From Galeopsis tetrahit (Eukaryota > Streptophyta > Magnoliopsida > Lamiales > Lamiaceae): a stretch of DNA of 64,000 nucleotides. Positions 43,783 through 55,000 of this stretch are shown here, piece by piece (position 1 is the first letter of the stretch; each line of letters starts with the position of its first letter). Under the pieces are notes generated by a model. The model was given only the letters and a program-made list of their open reading frames with translations, searched no databases and was not told the origin of the DNA. Both the position numbers and the translations under genes were made by a program. The DNA is taken from assembly GCA_963675135.1 (NCBI GenBank), contig OY776121.1, forward strand, positions 67,224,265-67,288,264, given 5' to 3'.

Positions 43783-45420
43783 CCCAACTCTCCACAAGAG
43801 TCCTTCTGCTAATATGGGTTTGCTCCAGCACAAGGATCTCCATATATAGGATGAGTTGGCCCCTACAGCTGCCTCAAATGTGGTAGAATATTTAAAATAC
43901 CGAGCTTTGAAAACCCTTGCCACTAGCGAATCTGGAAAAGCTATGAATCGCCACAGTTGCTTGGCAAGTAATGACTGATTAAAATCTACCATTCTCTTAA
44001 AGCCAATGCCCCCCTTATCTTTTCCTTGGCAAAGCTTCGACCAATCTATCCAATGTATCTTGGTTGATGTGCCCTTAGCTCCCCACCAAAACCGGGCACA
44101 CATGCGCTCAATTTCATTACATAACGTAGTCGGAATTCTGAAGCACTTCATAGCGTAGGTTAGGATGGCTTGGATAACCGCCTTGATGAGTACTTCTTGT
44201 CCACTCTTCGAAAAATGGCGAACCTTCCAACTTTCCAGTTTTTTAGCAACTCTATCACGGATATAAACGAACTGCATTCGCTTGCCCCGAAGTGTGAACG
44301 TTGGAAGGCCTAAATATACTTCATGTCCTTGGCAGACATTGATATTTAGGCATTGTTTGACAGCCTCCACGTTTGACCCCTTGGTTTTGGCACTCAAAGT
44401 TAATGCCGATTTGTCATAATTCACAACCTGGCCAGATGCTCTCTCGTATAGTTGCAGGCACGATTTTATAGTTTCACAATCTCCCTTGGAAGCACGGAAG
44501 AAAACTAGACTATCGTTCGTGAAGAAGAGGTGTGATATCATTGGTGCCTCTCTAGCTATAGTCACTCTTTTAAATTTGTTCTCCATTGCAGCCTGCGTAA
44601 ATAAAGATAACAGACCCTGTACGTGAGCATATCACAAACAAATAGGGAGAGAGCGGGTCTCCTTGGCGAAGCCCTCGAGAGGGCTTAATCTGACCGTAAA
44701 TCCCTCCATTAATTTTGAAGGAATACGAAACTGATCGCACACACTTCATGATAAGGGAGCACCATTTGGGTGCAAAACCCAATTTGTTCATAATTCTTTC
44801 CAAATAATTCCATTCCACACTGTCATACGCCTTACTCATATCTAATTTTAGTGTTATGTATCCACCCTTGATGTTATTATTACGGAGTCAGTGCATGCAT
44901 TCGAAACCCAAAAGAACATTATCCGAGATGAGGCGACCTGGGATGAAGGCACTTCGATTTGGGTCGATAATTTTTCCAAGTACCAGGCGAAATCTATTCG
45001 TGATTGCACGGGCTACAATCTTGTACACGACGTTACATAGGCTTATTTGGCGAAAGTCTTTCATGTTCGTCGGTCAAGGTGTTTTTGGAATGAGAGAGAC
45101 GATCGTAGAGTTCCAGGCGTTCAACTCTCCATCATTATTCAGAATCTGTAGGGCAGCTTCGAAAATTTTCGGCCCCACCAGGTCCCACGCTTTTTGATAA
45201 AAAAGTGCGTTGAAACCATTCGGGCCCGGAGCTTTGGTTGGGTGCATATCAAAAAGAGCTTTTCGGATCTCCTCGGCTGTGAAAGGTGTAAGCAGAGTAT
45301 TGTTCATATCTCTTGTGACCATGGGTTGTACAGAACTTGTAATAGCAGCAATGTCTTCCTCACTGGTTCCATTAGAAGTAAAGAGATCTGTATAATAGTC
45401 AATTGTTGTTTTGGCCCAGG
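43783..45420 (-). pseudogene. LINE segment 1 of 3: reverse transcriptase
   Basis: Minus-strand RT of an L1-type plant LINE. It begins TWAKTTIDYYTDLFTSNGTS, then FDMHPTKAPGPNGFNALFYQ, NSTIVSLIPKTP, DMSKAYDSVEWNYLERIMNK, SRGLRQGDPLSPYLFVIC, SHLFFTNDSLVFFRASKGDC, NINVCQGHEVYLGLPTFTLR and WIDWSKLCQGKDKGGIGFKR, ending LLWRVG at the Tat insertion. The catalytic FADD box is degenerate (FTND), and frames shift between blocks. The endonuclease domain is missing: the left-of-gene boundary is an LTR-like fragment at 45421. The copy is 5' truncated or rearranged and dead. Confidence 0.9.
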
Positions 45421-45667
45421 TGTAAACCTTTAGGCCCAATTTATTTGTTTGACCTAGGTTGTTGTTTGACAACTATATATACAAATACACTATAAGTATT
45501 TGTTCCTTCTAGGTGACGTAAAACGATAGTGAGAGAAGTGTGAGACTTGGGTGGGTATTGCGCTACTCAGTCTTAGTCTTTTAGTTATTCCATCTACTAT
45601 CCGTATAGATTACTCAGGCGACCTAAGCCCGTGCCTATCGAAATTCTTGCTGGAATTAGACCCAACA
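45421..45667. repeat. LTR-like fragment, 247 bp
   Basis: Starts TGTAAACCTTTAGGCCC and ends GAATTAGACCCAACA. On the minus strand it reads TGTTGGGTCTAATTCCAGC to GGTTTACA, so TG...CA ends are present. It contains TATATATAC and GTGTGAGACTTGGGTGGG, as in short plant LTRs. Flanking pentamers do not match, so it may be a rearranged solo LTR or one side of a deletion that removed the 5' part of the LINE. Confidence 0.4.
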
Positions 45668-47294
45668 ACCTAGTTAAAAAAAATCAAAATATTGTTATAG
45701 ATTTATCAATTGGAAATATTCGTCTGTAGTTAGCTATATATCATTTTCAAATTGCAAATATACAGCTTCAAGTCAAATCATTGTAAAAGGCTGGGTAGGA
45801 GATGGATTGATTAACACCAACTGGACCTAGCTAGCTTTCTATAGTGCGAAAAGGTGCTACTTGGATAATACAGGAGTAGCTTTTTCTTTCCATGCATGTG
45901 ATTGACGAACCATTTGGCAAAACAAGTAGGGAACCTTCCCCAGTTTGTTTTTCTCCAAATTAATGAGATTTGTACCTTCTTTGAATCCGGTAAGAAGGGA
46001 AAAATCAAAAGCTATATTGGTGTATCGAACTCTAAATTTGGAGATTGTTTTGAAATTTTACAAAGTACTTTATACAAACACTTTTTTTGAAGGCTATTCT
46101 TAATTTTGTATTGGATTTGCAAATTAACTCTCTATGGGAAAGAGTTATATGAATTAGTACGTGAAACTGTGATAGAGTTAGAAATTTTATTTAGTATCTA
46201 CTTAATTATATAAAGATATATTTTTTTAACTATGGCCCCTGAACCTAGTGTAACTCCGTTACCACTGACAACAACAGAGACCAAAATTTTCTACTTGGAA
46301 AATCTAAATATTAGTAATAAAAAATCATATGGAATCAAAATTTTGAAATAGAAACATAAATATTACTCCCTCTCCCTTTGTCCCACAATTGTTTGCACAC
46401 TTTCCTTATTCGTCCGTCCCACAATTGTTTGCACTACTCAAAAAGAAAACTTTTTCATAAACCCACCCTCACAATATCCACATATTTACACAAAATGTCA
46501 TTACTTTTACCCTCAATCCAATCATTCACTTTACTTTATTCACAAAAGTTACAAAATTACCCCTCAGCACTCCACTCATTACACATTTTTCTTAATTTGC
46601 GTGTCCATAAAATGGTGCAAACAATCCTGAGACGGAGGGAGTAATATATCATTTTGACTTGATGATTCTTGAAGTTAACCGTCACGACTCATGAGTATAG
46701 TCAATTAGTCACATACGTACTCATATCGACCGGGCGAACACAATACTCTTCTTAGTCTTCTACAATTAATTAACATCCGGAATTATTTTTTTAAATACCG
46801 CTTCAGTACTATCTAAGAAAATATTTAGACAATTAGAGCAAATCTTTACCCCCCCCCCCCCCCAATCACTTAGTAGTATATAATAAGAATTAATACATTA
46901 ATATTTGAATTTGTTCTTTAACAAATTCTATCAGGTCACAAGTCTTGCGACTTAAGCATTTTCCAAAAGTTGTGGAAACGTTCACAAGAAAAATTGGACA
47001 AATCATTAATTTTAGCACATATTTTTCTTTATAATTAAATTACCCTCGATCATACTTTTAATTTTTCTCAAATCTAACACATTTTTTTAAAATAAAATTA
47101 TACCTATATTTTTTTCTCGAATCTAGCACATATTTTTTAATCAAATTATACTCATACTCTTAAACTTATGTACTTTATACATAAATAATTAATATATCTT
47201 AAAATCCGTAAATATATATATGTGAGTGTGTGTGTGTGAAGTTTGAACAGATGATATATGTGCTATATTTGATAAAAAATGAACAAAAATGATG
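45668..47294. other. Intergenic, non-coding
   Basis: AT-rich. It contains the Stowaway MITE at 46366, a run of 15 C at 46849-46863 and TG dinucleotides near 47222-47237. No gene is seen. The minus-strand frame at 45811-46008 lacks recognisable motifs. Confidence 0.5.
46366..46641. mobile_element. Stowaway-type MITE
   Basis: CTCCCTCTCC at the left and CTCCCTCCGTCTCAG as reverse complement of the right end, flanked by TA. The interior (CACAATTGTTTGCAC, CCTCAATCCAATCATTCACT, CATAAAATGGTGCAAACAAT) is the reverse complement of the family at 18996-19684. The left end has a small internal duplication of GTCCCACAATTGTTTGCAC. Confidence 0.85.
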
Positions 47295-47299
47295 ATATG

Positions 47300-47469
47300 T
47301 ATTAAGGATAAGACTTAGAATATCTTCTAGATTATTCTCAATGTATATCTTGTACATATCTTTGTAATCTTATCTCCTCATTATTAGGAGTCAGTTGTAC
47401 TTTGATTTGATTTATATATTGAATACCCCAGATCACCAAAATTACGGTGAATTAAATCTCTTTCTCTCA
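47300..47469 (+). repeat. Copia 5' LTR
   Basis: 170 bp, TATTAAGGATAAGAC to CTTTCTCTCA. It contains TTTATATATTGAATACC, a probable TATA region, about 50 bp before the end. Against the 3' LTR I see C/T changes in GTAATyTTATC and GAATAyCCCAG only. Confidence 0.9.
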
Positions 47470-47710
47470 TGGTATCAGCCTAAAACACCACAAACCCTAA
47501 ATTGTTTTCCACCGTCCTCACGGCAAATATTTCCACATCCACAGTCAAATTAATTTGATCTGCTTTCCACCGTCAAATTAATTTAATCTGCTTCCCACCG
47601 TCATTTGTCAATTCCAAAGAATTAATTAATTCAAAGCAGCATATTTCTCTCTCCAATCTAATTTCCAAATCCTTCTTTTGCTGTTATCATTCTGCAATTT
47701 ATTTTCTCCA

Positions 47711-50700
47711 ATGGCTTCCACTGATCCTCTCGCCGTTGAAACATTGCCTTTCTCCACGTTAATTCACATGCTCACCGTGAAATTAACATCGTCCAACTTT
47801 TTACTCTGGAAAACGCAGATCACTTCGGTCTTTGAGTGTCAAGATCTAATCGGTTACATTGATGGATCCAAACCTGCCCCTCCTACTACTATTTCTGGTT
47901 CCTCAAATCCAGCCTCCACTAAGTGGAAAATTCAAGATCGTAGAATAACCAGTCTTCTCCTCTCGTCTCTCACTGAGGAGGCCCTTGCGATTGTAGTCGG
48001 TTGTTCATCCTCTCGGGAGATTTGGACCGCGCTCGAACAGGCATTCAGTCACGATTCCAAATCGCGAGAATTCAGTTTAAAGGACGAGCTTCATTCGATG
48101 AAACTTGGCTCTCGTTCCGTTGGTGAGTTCGGTCGTGCCTTCAAAGGCCTGTGCGATCGTTTGGCCGCCATCGGCCGTCCGTTGGATGATTCAGATAAAA
48201 TACACAGGTTTCTCCGGGGACTCGGACCCCGGTTCTCGAGTTTTAGTGCATCTCAGATGGCCGCTGTTCCACTTCCTTCTTTTGCCGATCTTCTTCCTCG
48301 TGCTGAAAGTTTTGAAGGATTTTTGAAATCAATGGATTCTGACCCCCCACCTGCTGCTTTTCTCGCACAATCTGATCGCAGATCGAGTTCAGGACAGAGG
48401 CATCCTCACACCTCCGGTCAGCGATATTCCTCACATTCACATCAGTCCAGGGACGGTGGTCACCCCAGTCGGCCGCCTAACCAAAACTGGAAGCATTCTT
48501 CATCTCGTGAGGGTGGGGCCCCTGCTGCTTCTCGCAGGCCATACACCCCCAGGTGTCAAATATGTCGTGGGGAACATTATGCAGATAAATGTCCCCAAAG
48601 GTACGCTCGTGCTCCTAATCAGCCCATTGCTCAACTTGCACAAGCCTTTAATTCAGTATGCAACGTTTCCTCGGACCCGACCTCAGATTGGTATGTTGAC
48701 ACTGGTGCAACGGCGCATATGACATCTCAGAAATCTACCCTCGATTCAATTGAGCCTTATTCTGGTAACGGACATGTTGTCGTCGGTAATGGAAATACGT
48801 TAAATATTACACATATTGGCTCGAGTTTGGTTTCTGATAATGTTAAATTGTTGGATGTTCTTGTAGTTCCAAATATCACAAAAAATTTATTATCCATCAG
48901 TAAGCTCACATCTGACTTACCTGTTACTGTATTTTTCTCTGATAAATCATTTACTGTTCAGAATCGGATAACGGGGCAGGTTCTGGCTCAAGGTAGATGT
49001 GAAAACGGTTTATATGTGTTGGACAAGAGTCATCCGGCCTTGGTTGCAGCTCTCCACACCAAGATCTCAAAGGCTTCCTTTACTTTATGGCACTTACGTT
49101 TGGGGCATGTCCCATTTGATGTTATTTCTTTATTGCAAAAACAAGGTTTACTATCTGTTAATTCTTTGTTGCCGAACCCTGATATTTGTTCTTCTTGTCA
49201 AATGGCTAAGAGCAAGCGTTTATCTTTTTCGTTAAATGAGAAACGTGCATCTCATGTTCTTGATTTGATTCATTGTGATGTGTGGGGTCCTGCACCTGTT
49301 TCTACTATTGATGGCTATCGTTATTATGTGGTTTTTGTGGATGATTTTTCAAGATTCTCTTGGATGTATCCGTTACGTGCGAAATCTGACTTCTTTGATA
49401 CACTTGTTCGTTTTCACACATTTGTTTGCACCCAATTTTCTAGACCTGTCAAAGTGTTTCAAAGTGACGGAGGGACTGAATTTACAAACTCACGGGTTCA
49501 GCAGTTTATGATTAAACATGGCATGCATCATCGGTTGTCCTGCCCATACACCCCTCAGCAGAATGGACGTGCTGAACGCAAACACCGACACATCTCTGAA
49601 ACTGGCTTATCTATGATGTTTCAAGCAAATGTACCTGCTTGTTATTGGTTTGAGGCCTTTGCCACTGCAGTGTTTGTTATTAACCGCCTCCCGTCATCTC
49701 TGTTGGGTTCCAAGTCTCCTTTTGAGTTGTTATTCGACACTACACCAAATTATTCCAATTTTAAGCCATTTGGGTGTCGTGTGTTTCCTTATCTTCGTGA
49801 TTATGCTGTTAACAAGTTGGCTCCTCGTAGTAGGCCATGCATTTTTATGGGCTACAGTACTTCTTATAAGGGTTTTCGGTGTTATGATCCTGCGGTATCT
49901 CGTACTTTTATTACTCGCCATGCACAGTTTGACGAGCTATGTTTCCCTTTTTCAGAATCTCAGGCATCCTCAGATCAGAATCTACTTGATATCTCTACCT
50001 TCGTGGATATGTCAGATGTGCCAAATTCATCTCCTGGCCCCACTCATCGCATTCAGTCCTCGAATCCTACACCAGCTGCCTCTTCAGATACATCACACTC
50101 TAGGCCGTGCTCTCTATGCTCTGGCTCGTCTGAGGTACCATCTGTCTTGCCTCATGTGCAGCCCAATCCTCCTCCCCATGTCCCTGAGCTTCCTACTCGA
50201 CCACCCCCTCCTTCGGTCGCCCCATCGCATACCATGATCACTCGTGCGAAGTCCGGGGTATTTAAGCCAAAATATCACACTCAGTTGGCTACCACAACCT
50301 TTCTTTCGGCTTTGATCGCTTCGTCCGAGCCTCGTGGATTTAAATCTGCCTCCAAGTCTCCTGAATGGCTCGCTGCAATGCAAGAAGAAATTGATGCTCT
50401 TCATTCTAATCAGACTTGGGACTTGGTTCCTCGTCCGGCAAATACTAACATTGTCGGCTCCAAATGGATTTTTCGTACAAAATATCATTCTGATGGCTCC
50501 ATTGAACGACACAAGGCTCGTCTGGTTGCTCAGGGGTTCACCCAAATTCCTGGATTGGATTTCTCACACACATTTAGTCCTGTTGTCAAAGCATCTACGG
50601 TTCGGGTTATTTTGGCTCTCTCAGTTCAGCACAAGTGGCCTTTACATCAGCTTGACGTAAAAAATGCCTTCTTAAATGGCATTCTTGATAAACCAGTATA

Positions 50701-51889
50701 CATGTCTCAGCCACCTGGTTTCGTGGATTCTCGTTTTCCTGATCATGTTTGTCGTCTCAAAAAGGTTCTTTATGGTCTTCGTCAAGCTCCCTTGGCATGG
50801 TTCCAACGCTTTAGCACGTTCTTGTTTAGTCTGGGGTTTCTTGTTAGCAAATCAGATTCGTCCCTATTCTATTTTCATCAAGGGTCGACCGTGCTCTACC
50901 TCTTGCTTTATGTTGATGACATAATCGTCACAGGCAATGATCCAGATTTCTTGCGCCGATTTATCACCCGAACACACGCAGAATTCGCCATCAAGGACTT
51001 GGGCCGCTTGAACTACTTCTTAGGCCTTGAAGTATCTTATACCGACTCTGGTCTCTTCGTTGGACAGGCTAAGTATGCCAATGACATCTTGGATCGAGTG
51101 TCTCTTCTCGACTCCAAACCTGTTTCTACACCTCTGGCCACTGGTGACTCTCTCACTAGCTCAGGCGATCCGTTCCCTGACCCAACCTTATATCGTTCCT
51201 TGGTTGGTGCTCTCCAATATCTCACCATCACTCGCCCGGATCTCTCTTTTGCGGTCAATCAAGTTAGTCAGTTTCTTCAGTCTCCCACTGTTGACCACTT
51301 CTCCGCTGTCAAGCGAATCTTGAGGTATGTTAAGGGTACCATGCATTTCGGATTAACCTTCACTCATCGCCCAGAGACATCCATTGTTGGTTACTCTGAC
51401 GCAGACTGGGCTCGTTGTGTGGAAACACGTCGCTCCACTTATGGTTATTCCATCTTCCTCGGGGGCAATCTTGTTTCTTGGAGTGCAAAGAAACAACCAA
51501 CAGTTGCTCGTTCTAGTTGTGAGTCTGAATATCGTGCCCTAGCCAACGCTGCCTCTGAAGTTATTTGGCTTTCAAATCTACTACGTGAGATTCAGGCTCT
51601 TCCGTCCTCCTGTCCTCTCTTGCTTTGTGACAACAAGAGTGCAATCTTTCTCAGCCAGAACCCGGTGGCTCACAAAAGGGCTAAACACATTGACATAGAT
51701 TGTCATTTCGTCCGAGAGTTGGTTTCAGCTGGTCGTCTCTCCACTCAGTTCGTTCCATCTCATCTTCAGCTCGCCGATATTTTCACCAAGAGTCTCCCAC
51801 GTCCGGCCTTCGAGTTTCTTCGTTCCAAGCTTTGCGTCTTTCCGAATCCGACGCAGCGCTTGACGGGGGATATTAAGGATAAGACTTAG
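47711..51889 (+). CDS. Ty1-copia gag-pol polyprotein
   Basis: About 1,392 residues from MASTDPLAVETLPF (an in-frame ATG-less extension upstream is open to 47678). Gag: NFLLWKTQITSVFECQDLIG, with a zinc knuckle CQICRGEHYADKC that is one residue shorter than CX2CX4HX4C. Protease: DWYVDTGATAHMTS. Integrase: LWHLRLGHVPFDV and CSSCQMAKSK (HHCC), core D in IHCDVWGPAP, D in FQSDGGTEF, E in QQNGRAERKHRH. RT: HKARLVAQGFTQIPGLDF, HQLDVKNAFLNGIL and catalytic YVDD at 50909-50920. RNase H: GYSDADWARCVETRRSTYGY, SSCESEYRALANA and LLCDNKSAIFLSQNP. All catalytic residues are present and no stop interrupts, so it could be active. Confidence 0.93.
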   Translation: MASTDPLAVETLPFSTLIHMLTVKLTSSNFLLWKTQITSVFECQDLIGYIDGSKPAPPTTISGSSNPASTKWKIQDRRITSLLLSSLTEEALAIVVGCSSSREIWTALEQAFSHDSKSREFSLKDELHSMKLGSRSVGEFGRAFKGLCDRLAAIGRPLDDSDKIHRFLRGLGPRFSSFSASQMAAVPLPSFADLLPRAESFEGFLKSMDSDPPPAAFLAQSDRRSSSGQRHPHTSGQRYSSHSHQSRDGGHPSRPPNQNWKHSSSREGGAPAASRRPYTPRCQICRGEHYADKCPQRYARAPNQPIAQLAQAFNSVCNVSSDPTSDWYVDTGATAHMTSQKSTLDSIEPYSGNGHVVVGNGNTLNITHIGSSLVSDNVKLLDVLVVPNITKNLLSISKLTSDLPVTVFFSDKSFTVQNRITGQVLAQGRCENGLYVLDKSHPALVAALHTKISKASFTLWHLRLGHVPFDVISLLQKQGLLSVNSLLPNPDICSSCQMAKSKRLSFSLNEKRASHVLDLIHCDVWGPAPVSTIDGYRYYVVFVDDFSRFSWMYPLRAKSDFFDTLVRFHTFVCTQFSRPVKVFQSDGGTEFTNSRVQQFMIKHGMHHRLSCPYTPQQNGRAERKHRHISETGLSMMFQANVPACYWFEAFATAVFVINRLPSSLLGSKSPFELLFDTTPNYSNFKPFGCRVFPYLRDYAVNKLAPRSRPCIFMGYSTSYKGFRCYDPAVSRTFITRHAQFDELCFPFSESQASSDQNLLDISTFVDMSDVPNSSPGPTHRIQSSNPTPAASSDTSHSRPCSLCSGSSEVPSVLPHVQPNPPPHVPELPTRPPPPSVAPSHTMITRAKSGVFKPKYHTQLATTTFLSALIASSEPRGFKSASKSPEWLAAMQEEIDALHSNQTWDLVPRPANTNIVGSKWIFRTKYHSDGSIERHKARLVAQGFTQIPGLDFSHTFSPVVKASTVRVILALSVQHKWPLHQLDVKNAFLNGILDKPVYMSQPPGFVDSRFPDHVCRLKKVLYGLRQAPLAWFQRFSTFLFSLGFLVSKSDSSLFYFHQGSTVLYLLLYVDDIIVTGNDPDFLRRFITRTHAEFAIKDLGRLNYFLGLEVSYTDSGLFVGQAKYANDILDRVSLLDSKPVSTPLATGDSLTSSGDPFPDPTLYRSLVGALQYLTITRPDLSFAVNQVSQFLQSPTVDHFSAVKRILRYVKGTMHFGLTFTHRPETSIVGYSDADWARCVETRRSTYGYSIFLGGNLVSWSAKKQPTVARSSCESEYRALANAASEVIWLSNLLREIQALPSSCPLLLCDNKSAIFLSQNPVAHKRAKHIDIDCHFVRELVSAGRLSTQFVPSHLQLADIFTKSLPRPAFEFLRSKLCVFPNPTQRLTGDIKDKT

Positions 51890-52040
51890 AATATCTTCTA
51901 GATTATTCTCAATGTATATCTTGTACATATCTTTGTAATTTTATCTCCTCATTATTAGGAGTCAGTTGTACTTTGATTTGATTTATATATTGAATATCCC
52001 AGATCACCAAAATTACGGTGAATTAAATCTCTTTCTCTCA
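51871..52040 (+). repeat. Copia 3' LTR
   Basis: 170 bp, directly preceded by the PPT and followed by TSD ATATG. The coding frame stops 19 bases into it (51889), so the end of the polyprotein overlaps the LTR. Confidence 0.9.
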
Positions 52041-52045
52041 ATATG

Positions 52046-55000
52046 ACTAGACAAATTTAAGTGGAAAGAAAAATTTAATTGCATGCATCTTTTTAAATTG
52101 TTTTTGTCAACTTGGTTGGGTGTTATGGGCCAAGGTCGATGGAACACTAATTTTGGTTGTACATGCACGTTAGCTAGCCAGAGGTAGGTCGACGTATGGG
52201 CTCCTACGGTTAATTCTATTTCATTGGATTTTTAATTTCTACTCAAATTGTAATTTCGTTGATATGACTTTCTAAACGTTAATTATATGAACTTAAGGAA
52301 ATAAAATTAATTTTTTTATTTACTCATTGCACATTATATCAATAAAATCTATTAATAAGTTGGATAGACAAAAAAAAATCGCAAAAGTGATCATTTATGG
52401 ATGAACTCAAAGTTAACTGAATAGATTCGTTGATAATTCTATCTATTCAATTTCAATCTACGTTAATTAGTAAAAAGTCGACATCAAGGGTACAAAGGTG
52501 CTAGGCAGCTCTCTGCGTTTTTTTTTTTTTTTTTAATTCTCTTAAAGAACCCGTTATTGTTTTTAATTAAGAAAAACACATAATACGTAATTCAGATTTT
52601 AAAATTTAATTTATTAAAACAACTAACAAATACAACTATACGTTATTGATTAATAGGAATATAATGTATATTGAAAATATAAAATACATAGAAATTAATG
52701 AGAGATCATTTCGTGTATGGGTACGGATTCAAACATGTTCCAACACCACGTAGACCATTTCCGACTAAATACAATGCATCAACTTTAACAAAGAACGTAT
52801 GGGCCAGCCAGATGTTTTCATAATTATAAAATATATTGTGTAAGTACGTAGTTCTCATGTATAAATTTATATTTTAATATGTTAATAATTCTACTCTGCT
52901 CCAAAATATGATTCGATTAAGATCATAAACACTTCACCAATCATAAGAACTCGTCTCATACAATAAATATATATATATATATATATTATTTTTGTAATAT
53001 ATGCCACCATAACTGTAATTATTTTAAAAAGAATTAAACGAATTCAATTTTCGACACATTCTGGGCATATTCAGAAATTAAAATGCCCTACAATCGCCGT
53101 GTAGTGATAAAGCCAAAAAATTCTTTACACGAAAATAATAATTGATATATACCTTCGTCACATTAAGATAGTCACACTTTTTTTCTCTCTCAAATTATAA
53201 TCTCTTCTGTGAATTATTTAAAATTAGACTATATCAAGAACCTATAAGGTAAAATCTAGAATTTTCATATACAATAAATGATGTTTTATTAATGTGTAAT
53301 TAAACTCAAGGTGAAATGGGTATATAATTGTTATAGGTGTTTAAATACATTTTTCTGTCCCCGGCCAATTTTAATTTTTATCCTTTAAATTTTTCGACTT
53401 TGAAATTAGTCATCTATATATATTTATAACTCAGTATTTTTTAATCATTTTATTGACAAACATATATATGTTATTTTTTGCTTAAAGGCATTGTCACTAT
53501 CTAGTCTTTAATACAATCAAATAAAATCATCATTATTGTCTAGCATATCATTGTAGCAAATCAGATGAGTTATCTATTTTTACCTTTGTTGCAAAAGTCC
53601 CCGTCTAGGTCTGATTAAGCATCGCCTAAATGCTAGTCGTCGATCTAATGCTACGCCAAACTATTTTTGACTAGACACTCTTTTCCCTTTTAAACTTCCT
53701 GGCGTTGAAGTTCATTTCAAGCGATCGAGCACCCTTTTTCAAGTGAAATCGACACTTGAAGCAAAACCATTGATGGTTACTATAATTATTATTTTTTCTG
53801 ATGCAAATTGATGAATTTTGTGTATTAACTGTGTCTGATTTCATATTTTCATTATGAGATTACTAAAATTTTTAGGTATAAAAAAAGAAAAAATTGGACC
53901 GCCGCCTAGACAACTACTAGGTGGTCCAACACCGTTCGGCTAGCGATTTCCGACTACTCCACCCTTAATTTTTTACTAGTAAAGAGATTAAAACACTGAA
54001 TTTTATAAATATAGATAACCAATTTTAAAGTCGAAAAATTTCAAAGGCAATTGCAAAAATCAAAACTGATGCAATTAATGGGAAAAATATATTGCATTTT
54101 TATGAAAGTAATGTCAACATAATTTAGACTTATGTTAGTGTACAATTAATTAATTTGTGATAGCTTCATAAAGAAACATGAACGATCAACATCAGGTTCT
54201 ATAATTATCATTACTAGTTAATATAATATAAATATATAATTGAAGATGATAACCACACATACAGAGACAAACACAAAACAAAAAAACAGAAAACGATCAA
54301 AGGGGGCTGGGAGGAAATCTTGCATTCTAGTACAAAATTTTATTTTATTTTAATGTGGTGGTGACCTCTTGTGTCTAAACAACCAAACTAGATGTCGAAA
54401 ACATCATGTATGTAATTACAAAAATCTATACATCATTCTGATCTGTATGTAGGGCTCATTAATTGCATCTTTAATTACTCACCTATAATTTCATACTTAA
54501 TAATAATTAGTATTATCTAATTTCTTTTTATCCCCTCTCATCTAATAATAAATTGACGTTAACATGTTAAATTAAATATCTTGTAATAATAAATTAATTT
54601 TTTAAAAAACATAATTTAGTACTAGCTAGCTAGCTAGCAAGGTTCATGATTCAACCCGGACAAATTTAATTTTTCTCAAGTAAAAGCCATAAATTAATTC
54701 CATACAATAAAACACCTCGTATGGTCACCCATTATGGATTAGAGGATTTATTTTGTGGAAAAATAGTAGTATCAATTTATATGTATGCCCTACCACCCAC
54801 CAAATATTAACGTGCCCCACATGGAAATGGACTAGGTAAACTATGTTGGACCTATCAATTATCATTTCAACTTCTTCTTTTCATTCTTTTTTTATAATCC
54901 TTATTAAATTATACGTTTTATTCATAAAAATAGAAACTATACAATTTGATGGAAAAACCTAACCAACCCCACATCAAAAATGAATTAATAATTGAGATTT

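Larger units (their letters stand above)
47300..52040 (+). mobile_element. Ty1-copia retrotransposon (Retrofit/Ale-like), apparently intact, TSD ATATG
   Basis: Compact 4,741-bp element with 170-bp LTRs (47300-47469 and 51871-52040), flanked by ATATG duplications (47295-47299 and 52041-52045). PBS TGGTATCAG (initiator-Met type) starts at 47470; PPT GACGGGGGA ends at 51870. One uninterrupted gag-pol frame fills the interior. The LTRs differ at only two positions by eye. Small size, short LTRs and domain order (INT before RT) fit Ty1-copia, probably Ale/Retrofit. Both LTRs start TATTAAGG rather than TG, so the terminal dinucleotide is unusual. Confidence 0.93.

Noticed and set aside
46849..46863. 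Run of 15 C
   Set aside because: Simple homopolymer without context; may also be of uncertain length.
48105..51323. Alternative-frame ORFs inside the copia polyprotein
   Set aside because: Overlap catalytic domains of the main frame and lack recognisable motifs.
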